NCBI GenBank assembly: GCA_037951105.1
Contig: JBAMJV010008835.1
Coordinates: forward strand, 69,070-133,069
DNA: 64,000 nt
Direction of reading: 5' to 3'
Origin: Echinarachnius parma
Lineage: Eukaryota > Echinodermata > Echinoidea > Clypeasteroida > Echinarachniidae
Shown here in pieces: positions 21,803 to 33,800 of this stretch. The translations under genes were made by a program, and so were the position numbers. Below the pieces are notes generated by a model. The model was not told the DNA's origin and made no database searches. It saw only the letters and a program-made list of their open reading frames with translations. Numbering within the stretch: the stretch's first letter is position 1; the number at the start of each line of letters is the position of its first letter.

Positions 21803-24800
21803 CTGGAAAAAAAAAGATTAAAATGGATTTTTAAAAGAAATTCATTAGCCAGTTCAGGACTAGTATAAACAGCAACAATAATGATAATCACAATTTTACT
21901 CATTATCAAAGATAGATTCGGAGGTCTTATCATACCCAATAACCGGAGAAATGGAGGATGAGTGAGGATGGATCTTACCCGATATTTGGAAAATGGTCCC
22001 TCCACAAAATGGGGTAGCTGAGCAGCACCTGCCCCTATTGCCCAATAGCTCTAGATTGCTATTTTGGTCTTAAATTCCCCCAAAATTGCAGTTTTACTCA
22101 TTATCAAAGGTGGGTTCGGGATCTAATCCTACCCCCCCCCCCCCCCCCCCCCCCATAACTGGAGAAAGGGAGCGGGAGGGAGCATGGACCTTACTCCATT
22201 TTATCTCACTCCACGTCACTAATAAGATGGGGATGCTATTTATAAATCATAACCTATTATTAAACAAGGGGTGTATTTCTTACCCCGTATTTGGCAAATG
22301 GTCAATCAAACTGGGGCAGCTGAGCCGCCTTTGCACCTGTCCCTGTTGCCTAAAAGCTCTAAATTGCTATCTTGGTCTTAAATTCCCCAATAATTGCAGT
22401 TTTATTCATTATCAGTAATGGGCCCAGAGATCTATAAATCATACCCCATAACTGGAGGAGGGGGGTGTGGAGGGGGAGGCATCTTACCCCGAATTTGGCA
22501 AATGGTCCCTCAAACAGGGGCAGCTGTCAGAGCCGCCTTGCACCTGTCCCTGTTTTCCAGAAGCTCTGGGTTAATATCTTTGCCTTTAATAAATTCCCCA
22601 ATAAATTAAAGTTTAACTCATCATCAAAGATTGGGAATCTATTAAATCATGCACCACAATTCAAGAAGGGGTGTGTTTCTTACCCCGTATTTGGCAAATG
22701 GTCCCTCAAACAGGGGCAGCTGAGCCGCCTTGCACCTGTCCCTGTTGGCCAGGAGCTCTGGGTTGTTGTTGCCCGGCTTCATGCCGCTGCCTTCCGCTAG
22801 GATTTGTTCAAGCTCCGGCGTGGCCCCGCCGGTAATCAACGTCCTGATTAGTGTGAGGGCATTGTCGTTGAAGTATGTCTAGGGATAAATGAAAGAAATT
22901 ACAGCGGAACCTCATTATTAAGAGCTTTAAAAAAATACTTAAATGCAAAATATTTTTTTTTACATAGGCATAAGTTTGAGTGACAACATTTTGAGCAGGG
23001 CAAATAAATTGAGATAAATGAATGTCCTGATTAGCGTGAGGGCATTGTCGTTGAAGTATTTCTAGAGAAAATTAAAGAAAATACAGTGGAACCTCGTTAT
23101 TAAGAGCTTATAAGCAAAAACAAATATATACTATATATATTTTTACAAAAGAAAAATTTGAGTACCGTATTTACTGGTGTATTAACCGCACCTTTTTTCA
23201 AAAAATAAAAATTTAAAATGGGGGTGCGGTTAATACCGTATTAACCGCACTTTTTTTTTATTTTATGGGGGTGCAGTTTATACACCGGCAAATACGGTAT
23301 GACAATTTTGGGAAGGGAAAATAAATTGAGATAAATGGAAGATAACTATAAATACGGCACTCCCAAGTGAATGCTAAAAGCAAAAATGATTATTTGGGGG
23401 GGGGGGGGGTGGGGGGAATAAGTAGAAAATATAAACGATGTATAACTTTAATATTGCACAAATGAGTGAGTCAAGAATGCTTAAAGGGATAGTTGAGTTT
23501 TGGTATAGAGGGCGCTACACAAATTTTTTTTTTGAGAGATAATGAAAAATGAGTGTCAAATTCGAAAGAGCATACAATTTTAATGACAGAATACATTTTA
23601 TTTGATCAAAATCGGTTCAGAAATGGCTGAAATATACATAAACATATCAATTTGTAATAAATGTGGGGCCCCACAATTATTAGAAAATTTTAAACCAACC
23701 GTTACATTTAAAAAAAAAATGCTTCCTCTTTTCAAAAATTTACAAAAGAGGTTTTTAAATAGTTGTTGATTATCTCTCTATCTAATCACTATTTCAACAA
23801 AACATCACATGCACACTATTTTATTTGAAATGGTTGAAACTGATGAGTGTTTAGAGAGTGCCCTCTTGAGTTTTAATGGCTCTTTTTGGATAACAGGTTT
23901 TTTACTTAGTCATTTGTAATTTTGAGCATGGTGGAGTTTATATAACTATTAGTTTGTAATGTAATGGTGCTGGTTTTGGTTACTAAAATTCAGTTTGACC
24001 AAAACTGTACTCTCTTTACTAGTACTCAACTATCCCTTTAAGATCAAGCGCGAGAACAATTTTTTGGGGAATAAATAGAAAAATATAAAGGAAATATAAC
24101 TTACTGCGCTCATGAGTGAGTCGAGAATGGTAAGAGCAAACATGAGAACATTTTGTGGGGAGTGAATTTTAAAAAAGACAAATAAAAGTATAACTTACTG
24201 CGCTCATAAGCGAGTCGAGAACACTGACGGCGAATGCTGTGCCACAGGCGAAAGGCTGAGTTAAGTAGAGCTCCGTGTCTGGGTCATCATCATCATCCTG
24301 ATCGAGGAACTGTACATTGGAATCGTTCACTGCGAAGAATAGGATAACATCCAGAATTAGTTTAGAGTATAAATCTATATGGATTCCACAAAAGTATTTC
24401 AATTGGCAAAATGTTGCTTTAAGACATACATGTAGTAAGTTTTCCAGCTTCTTTGAGTTATAATATGTGACCGGCTATAGCAAATCCCGGCACTTGTCGG
24501 TAAAAATCAAAATGTAGATTTTCAAACCATTACAAAGGCCTTATCACAAGCTTTCATTTGATGCTTTGTTCTAACTAATTGGTCAATAATTGGCGAAAAT
24601 ATGTTTGTTTCAATTTTAAAATCAATATGTCTTTTATAACAAAACATGAATTACGGACAAGTGCCTCGTTTCGCTATAGCGGGTCACATGTGTTCTAGTC
24701 TTAAGTTTTCTTTTTCTATGAAACTCTCTATTAAACAGCATTCACTTTTGGAAAAAAGCTTACAAAGTTTGTAAATAATGAATCACTTGAATTACCTAGC

Positions 24801-27800
24801 TCCGTGATCATGGGGACGTTTGCTCCGACGGCTGAGCCCCGCCTCGCTACGTCACTCGGCTTCTGGGCGATCGGTGACAGGCTCATCGGCATGATACCTA
24901 GTGTGGGACAAAGCGACCAATCAGAACATGCGTTACACATCAACCAATCAAAGCAAGTGCTTGATACACAAACTGTACCAATCTAAACATATATAATATA
25001 TATATTACATACAGCTAGCTAAATATATTTCTGAAATGGTCTACTTGGTTTGTACAAACATATATTACAAATATATCATTCTAAAAACTCGTAAATGAGC
25101 ATACAATGTATTTCAGCAAAAAATATGTGTGAAGAAGCTGACTAAAAGTATTTGATATAAGCTACTATATATTGTTTATTTGTACTACTAGCAACTCTAT
25201 TGATATATATCTCAATATATGTACATTAATTGGAGACTGCGTGAACAGAGCTTGCATGAATATAATGCATTGTCTACATTTTTGCATAATATGTAAATAT
25301 CTTTTAAGCAAGAGAAATTTGATCCCTAAACTACATGTCCCCAGCGTACCTATATATATATACACCCAAAGCAGTGCAAAAATGAGTAATCAGTATAAAA
25401 ATACATGTTGTGCATTTCTAATGAGCAGCATATACAATGTATTGAAGAAAACAAAATTACAACTTTAAAAAGATACATAAATAAAAGCTTTAAACATGTG
25501 CATAGCAAAATAATATTTTAATAATAGCCCAAATGTTAGCTATTTGATATTTTATCAAAATATATTGATCCTACACTATAAAGGCATTATCTAAAACATT
25601 TATTTTTCATAATCATTGTCAAACTCATATCTTCTCGTTTCATGGGATATTCTGCCCGCAAAGTCTGAAACTGCTATTCCATTTCAAATATTGATTTCTT
25701 TCATATTATACGTTTTAACTGTCTTACAAGTTATTTATTTGAAATTGTTACCAAGTCCATGCAAATGCATGCATGCAGTGCGATTTTGTTTATAATTCTA
25801 TCTTGCACATCGACCACATGTATGATAATCATGACGCAACGTACATGTCTTTTTGAAGAATTTCTGTGGCTAAATCGCCAAGAGCACCCTGTGTATTTTT
25901 TTTTCACTGATACATACTGGACTTTATATACAACACATCATGCCTTTTACACAACACTGTTGGTTAATACGATGTACATTCAGATGCAATGTGCAGGACA
26001 CATGACTTGACTATGATTAAATGCATACTTTCTCATGCTACAAACATGTACACGTGTGCATCTTTAAATATTTACACAAACAATTTATTCCTGCAAATGA
26101 CAATGATGATTTTCATTAATAGTAATTTTTTTAAGGGGAGAAGCATTCGCATCAATTTGACTGCCAAATGAAAACAAATATTTATATTAAAATGAGAAAT
26201 AATAAAGGTGTATTTTACTGCAAATCATATATTTGTTAAAGTTTAAAAGTAGCTCAGACTCGCTATTCACATGGAGGTTTAAGTTAAGCTACTTTTCAGT
26301 AACATTTGCAGTAACTTTGTCATGTTTCCCCAAGTGTAAGCTGTTCGGGGATTAAAACAAAAAATGCTCCCTTATATTTTTTAATGAAATACTGATGGAC
26401 GTTTTCTAAGTTTTTTTCTTATGTTTTGTTTCATTTGTTTTGTTTTTTGCAGCCATTGATGATTGCCTCCCCCCTCGTTACCATGGATACGCAACACAAA
26501 TGATGATGTCATGACAACAGCGATGATGCCATGATGTTGGCATGGTGATGTCATAGATGGTGGATTTATGGCGTTGGGATATGGGTGGTATGCACTATTC
26601 AATTTTGGGTTAAGTTTTTAAAATTTACCCCCTCCCCCCTCTAACAGACAATAGAAAACTTTAATGAACATGAACAAGTTTGAAACAGGGACAATAAATT
26701 AATAACTAGACCCAAAGATAATCACTGAATATGCCCCCACTTTAGTAAGAAAATAAATCTATGGGAAGTTGGTAGAGTATTTTTTACTACTATTTAGGTC
26801 ACAATTTTATATTACAAAGGTAACCAATCCTTTAACGCACTTTGAATATAAAACTAATCAATAATTCCTTGTCATCTTTCTTGTGTACCAACAGGAATTT
26901 GGGATCAACTTTACATATAATCCAGGAAAATAATTGACGGAATAAAAGACTGCCTCTAAATTTGTATCCACTCTTTTTTTTAAACAATGCTACATGTATT
27001 TCATCGAAATGTAGTTTGAAGATTTTTGTTTGAAATGTACAAAATACATTTTCTACCATTTTCATTTAGAAAGTAGAGAGTAATTGTTACCACCATTAAG
27101 AGGATTTAGAAAGAGATAAGGAAACCCCCACTCATAATTTGATTTGATTCCTTTTGATTATCGATGCCTTAATATCAAATATTCAGGAGGTTCTCCATCG
27201 TACATGGTAGGAAACTTACCTCACATGTTGAACATACAGTATACATCTCATTCGACTGTGCTTCTTTCGTTCAAACGTGCACATCCACGACTGATTTTTC
27301 CGACAGATTTCTCACTCTTGATGTGTGTGTGTGTGCACCTAGTCATCCATCATAAAGCTGGTGCATACCACCTCGGGTGTACTAGTTGTTAGTCGAAAAT
27401 CAATCAATCTTCAAACTAAAACGGTTTAACTATCAATTCAAGTCAATTTTGTTAGTATTAAGTAAATCATTATAGATCGTCAGCCTCTAGCTATCGACAT
27501 ATCGCATGCGTGTTAGAAAACATTTGTTATTCAAGCTCTATTTTAATAAACTCGGTCTCAAATCAACTAGGAGTGAATGTACTTGTTATCGGGAATAGGA
27601 TCATGCAGTGATACTCTATGTTTTGAAGATTTTGTCATTTTTTCCAATCACTACACTTAGCTTTTTTTCTTTCTACCTCCCAAAGAGTAAAAACTAATTT
27701 TTGAAGCACGACTACTGTAGGACTTTACTATCCCTTTAACTTTTAATATGAAATAATGATTCCTTTCCCCCCCCCCCCCCCCCTTGAATTTTTTTCTTGA

Positions 27801-30800
27801 ATTTAAAAGAAATTGGATGATCGATGGATATTGGAAGATGCAATGAATGACTCTGTAATGAAATTCCACTTTCCAATAGTTGAGATATATATTACATGTA
27901 TATTCATAGACTGATTCATGTTCATGGATTGTATATAAAATGATTTATATGAAGAAGGGACAGTATATACTTAATGATTTGTATTTTTGATGAATATGAA
28001 AGGACACATTGTTTCTATTGATTTATAAGAATAAAAATGTGACAGAAAATTTGGTAACACTATAAAGTGGGAATGTCGGGATAACATTTAAGGTGGAATG
28101 ATAATTATGAATTTAATACAAGTTTTTATAGATTCATCATATTCAAAATTTAAATATTTCTGCATTAATTGCTTCATGATAGCATCATTAATTTCTTTTT
28201 ATATTAAAAATAGTTACCTGTTTAATAGTAAACTTAAGATTTTGTTTTACCTCTAGCAGATAAATGATTTTTTTAATTTTAAAAGGTATTTGTATTTTTA
28301 TGAAAAGCAGACAGCTTAATATTTGTAAATGAGAAGGCTGAGAAGAAAGCAGGTATGAATATACCTTGAAAAAGAAATGCTGAACTACATGTATATTGTA
28401 AGAAAGTAAGGCTGTTATTGGTTGCATATTGTTAGAATTGTGCATAGAATTAGTTTTGTAATTATTAAGCGGTTTAGCAATATTAGCATTTATCTATTTT
28501 AATTCTAAGTTCTATTCTTGTATATATTTTAAATAATACATTCATAAAGTGTCTTCGCAACCCATTCATTTATACTTTAAATTATAAACCCGTTCACCTC
28601 GAGATTCAGCAATTCCAATATACTTTGTACATAGCCCATCTGGTTCCCGTAAGCAACAGGTTAATTGATTTAATCAAATGATTACACTTGAATATATTAA
28701 GGATAACAATTCACTTCAAGTGTATAATATTATACTAAATTCAAAATTCTCAATAAAGATTTAAATATGTTCTCTTGAAACTAAATAAACTTATCTAAAC
28801 ACAGGACTAACAGCAAATTTCAATTTTTAGGAATCCATTTCCAAAATTACTCTCAGATGCAAGATGCTTAAAAAAAATAATGGGGTATTAAAATGGAAAA
28901 AAAAACATGAATGGATGCTTGCTTGCTTTGCTTGCAAATGAAGGCATGGAAAGATCTCTTTGGGGCGGGGAGAAAAATTGGACAAAAATCTAACGACTTG
29001 AAATATTTCGAAAGTGACCACACACCCTGACTCCCATTTTCCCCACCATCTCCACCCTCAACATCATTTTCGTAATCGCTGTTGCCGTCATCTTCATCTG
29101 ACGTCGCGTCCACGGTGCTGTCGGAAAGGTGGATGTCGTTGACACCGAGGACGTTCTCCCAACCTTGCGCTCCGTGCTTGCTGAGTCCGACCGAGTCGTC
29201 GAACGTCATCGCCTTGATGTTGAGCGAGGCGAGGATCGTCTCCTTGTCCTGCAGACTCTGGTCGTCCAGGCTGTTGCGGTTCGCCGACAGGATCGTGCAC
29301 ATGTCGCACTGGTTCACGTTGACGGCGCGTAGGTCTGCGCGGCTCAGCGGCGAACCCTGCATTGATGTGAAATATAATGTTAACTAGATGGATCTTCGAT
29401 TGCGCGCAATCGAAAATTATGCCTCCGCTATCACGCGATATGCCCAAATTAACATGCACTGATTTAATTTTTCTTATATTTTGAGTCCTGTGACCTTGAC
29501 CATATGATCCCAATCTTTGATGGCTCCCTAAAAAACAGTCAGGTACCAAGTTTGATTGAAATCTGACATTTAGTTCTTGAGATTTTGGTATTACAAGCTT
29601 TTTTGCATGTATAATGAGTCCCGTGACCTTGACCTCAACCTCATTACCCCAACATTTTATGGCTACGTTGACTCTTTATGATACAGGTACCGAGTTTGAT
29701 TGAAATCTGACATTCAGTTCTTGAAATTTTGCAATTACAAGCCATTTTCGCATACATATTGAGTCATGTGACCTTGACCTTTGACCTCATGACCCCCCAA
29801 ATCTACTCAGATCAGTGGCACCCCGATATGTACACTCATACCTAGTATGTAATTGATCCGTCAACCGGTTCTTGAGATATCGCAAGAACGAGGCATTTTT
29901 GCACATACATTGATTCCTGTGACCTTGACCTTTGTCCTCATGAACCCCAAAATCTAATCAGATCATTGCCACCCCAATATCTACACTAATACCAAGTTTG
30001 AATTTGATCCGTCAACCAGTTCTTGAGATATCGCGAGAACGAGGCATTTTTGCATATATATTGAGTCCTGTGACCTTGACCTTTAACCTCATGAACCCCA
30101 AAATCTAATCAGATCATTGCCACCCCAATATCTACACTAATACCAAGTTTGAATTTGATCCGTCAACCAGTTCTTGAGATATCGCGAGAACGAGGCATTT
30201 TTGCATATATATCGAGTCCTGTGACCTTGACCTTTGACCTCATGACCCCTAAAATCTAATCAGATCATTGCCACCCCAATATCTACACTAATACCAAGTT
30301 TGAATTTGATCCGTCAACCAGTTCTTGAGATATCGCGAGAACGAGGCATTTTTGCATATATATTGAGTCCTGTGACCTTGACCTTTGACCTCATGACCCC
30401 TAAAATCTAATCAGATCATTGCCACCCCAATATCTACACTAATACCAAGTTTGAATTTGATCCGTCAACCAGTTCTTGAGATATCGCGAGAACGAGGCAT
30501 TTTTGCATATATATTGAGTCCTGTGACCTTGACCTTTGACCTCATGACCCCTAAAATCTAATCAGATCATTGTCACCCCAATATGTACACTCATACCAAG
30601 TTTGAAATTGATCCGTCAACTGGTTCTTGAGATATCGCGAGAACGAAAACGGGACGTACGGACGGACGTACGGACGGACGTACGGACGGACGTACGGACG
30701 GACGTACGGACGGACGGACGGACGGACGGACGGACGGACAACCCGAAAACATAATGCCTCCGGCCACTTCGTTGGCGGAGGCATAAAAACTAGATAGATC

Positions 30801-33800
30801 TTGCACGACAAACTTTTTACTTGACACAGGCAATCAGGCCCACATTAACATGCACTGAATTAATTCTTTAAACTCAATTTTGATGGTGATTCGTCATCCA
30901 GATCTTGAGATATCGCAATTACAAGCTACTTCTGCATACATAATGAGCCGTGACTGTACCTTTGACCTCATGTAGAAATCAGCACCCCCATGTAGAAATG
31001 TTTTTTGCGCAACCAAAAGTGACCATTTATGAAATAACACTTGCCTGACATACATTACTTGTCCCAGGCTATTGGGCACGTGCTAGTGCCCTGCTTTATA
31101 GAAACGCTTCACAGAAATGTCAGTTGCCCGATCGTGCAACCAAACGTGACCATTTATGAAATTGTACTTGCCCGACATTCATTTGTACTTGTCCCGGGCA
31201 ATTGGGCAAGGGCTAGTATCGAGCCCTGCTTAATAAATGTTAAATGACAGAAACTCACCCTGAGAACGTAGACGTTGGGGAAGTTCTTGATCGTGTCCCA
31301 CTCCCGCTTGATGTACGTCAGACTCCCGAGCAGCACGATCGTCTTCAGCTCCTCGAAGTGGAAGTTGCTCGCTCGCAGCGGCATCACAAAGTTTCGCAGC
31401 CCGATGATGGGCGACTGGCCGTCCCCGAATAAGCACACGACCACGTGAGAGGTAAGCTTGATCTTGTGTGCCGTGGTACGGTCCTATTCATGAAAAAAAA
31501 AAAGATAATAATTTTATAATTTCTACCGTAACTCAAAGTGAACATTTCTCTACCGCGGCGACATCACTGAGTTTCGCAGCCCAATGATGGGCGACTGGCT
31601 GTCCCCAAATAAGCATATATTAATCGACATTATTAAGTTATTGAAGTGATTCTATACTGGGTTTTGAACCAGGAACCCACTTGACTACCCATCCACCAGT
31701 GTTATCTACGCTGGAACATTCAAGTAAAATTATTAAAGTGGTTCTAAAGAGGGGTTTGAACCTGGAACCCACTTGACTACCGAACCACTAGGCCTCTTAC
31801 CAGTGTAATATCCTCTAGGGTTTTCTCTGGACTCCAGTGGAACATGCCCGTGCAGTCAAACTCTGGAACATCCTCGACTTCGTTGGCAGCATTCGCGGCT
31901 TCCTTCCTTCGCTGGTGGGGTCCAACCCTATTTAGGTCAAATGTCAAAGGTTATATAAATGTCAAATGGTTATGGGTTGAAAGTTCACTCACTGCTTCAC
32001 AACAGAAGCCTGGTTTCCCCGCGTCTTATCTCTATGGAAACATCAAGATTACTATGAGTAGGCAATTGGGCAAAGGGTCAAGGGTCAAGTATGAGGAAAT
32101 CTTGAGTTCAATTTTTTTTTCTAAAAAAGATATTTTCCAGGCTTGCCCTCATAAAGAAATTTCTCTATTTTATAATTATGGTTATTTAATATAACATTGT
32201 CCATGCGAGTATCAACACTCTTTACATGATCAGTATATTATCCTATATATATTTTATACAATCCTTAAATTCTATTTCAATAGTTATCATATAAAGATTG
32301 ATTTGAAGGAGATTTCACAAAGATGCAATTATACACCTACATAGAAATTTGTATTTAATATGCATTGTTTTGTCGAATACCGAAAAGATCTATACATCTA
32401 GAGTTCCAGCACTCTAATTGTGCACTTTAATTCAGTTTAAAGTCAATTTTGACCAACATTTTTCTTCTGTATTTAGACCGCTAATAATAACCTCCTATCA
32501 GATTTGTTTTTAGTATTGATACTTTAATATTTTGTTTAATTATTTGTCCTGCATTAATACATTTTTATATAAATGCAGTGGACCTGTTTGATTGACCCCT
32601 AGAGCTACAATAATGCTCTGGTGGGCCAAACAAAACAATATTGACTAGCTGTTTCACTGAATATAAGTAAGAACAAGATGAGAACAAGTGAGAGGTTGAG
32701 AGATTCTAAGAGTAAGTTTTAAACCAAATTTATGCTAGAATAGCCCAAGTGAAGAATTCATGGATGTTTACTACACAAAATCAGACAAAGTACATGAACA
32801 ATACATTGACATGAATGAAGATGGACATGCAAATTGAATATGACAGATGGGATTAAATTGAGAAAAAGAAAAAAGAGAATATACACATATATATATTCAC
32901 TCTGAATGCAACAAAAACAACCATTAAGTATTTTTTTTTAAAGAGATTTGAAAAATGGTAAGATTTGCAAATACCCGTATTGAATTGATTCATTTGCTAA
33001 CAAAGAAAGGCATTTTTTAAAAAATCTTATGAAATAAAAAAATATATGTATCTATCCTACCGGAGTGAAGTGGACAATTTACATTGAAAGTTGACAAAAA
33101 ATGCTTGTTTTAATTTTTTTTATTACAGCTATTAATAATTAATGCCTATAAATAGATGAGGAATTATTTGTTTTAAGTTTGATAAACCCATTCATTTAAA
33201 GATAGAATTCATACATACATGTTCAGGCATTCACAGACAAATACACATTAGCAATTTTGTACAAAGTTATTTATAACAAAATAAATTAGATGTGCATGCA
33301 TTTTAAACATTGCGAAAACTCCTGTCAATGCAAATACACTATTGTCATAACTTAATGTTGACATAGGAATATACAATACAATATAAACAGTACATCATAT
33401 TCATATATATTCATCAGTATATTAATTGCCGTTTTGCATGCATTTAACATATCGGGGGCAGGCAGTTGTACACAGTCATGTAATTTATTGCAAGACAGTA
33501 AAAAGGGGAAGGCAAGGCAACAATAAATAAACAAGTATACTTATTTCATTGTCACATTCAGAAGACATTACAATTGGAAGACAAGGCAGAGGCAGAATTA
33601 ACAACAAGTAAATAACTATATACTGTGTGCAAAGATACAAATTTTAATACTTCAACACAAAAACGAGGGTGCAAGTTCATTCAAAGTCATGTGAAGAAAG
33701 TAGTTACACAATTGAAAGGAGAAGCAGCATGGATTATATTACAATAACAGTTATATATAATTACAGTCAAACCTGTCTATAGCAGCCAACCTGCCTATAC

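Noticed and set aside
30551-30833. Val-Arg-Pro repeat frames on the minus strand
   Set aside because: Translation of the GGACGGACGTAC microsatellite.
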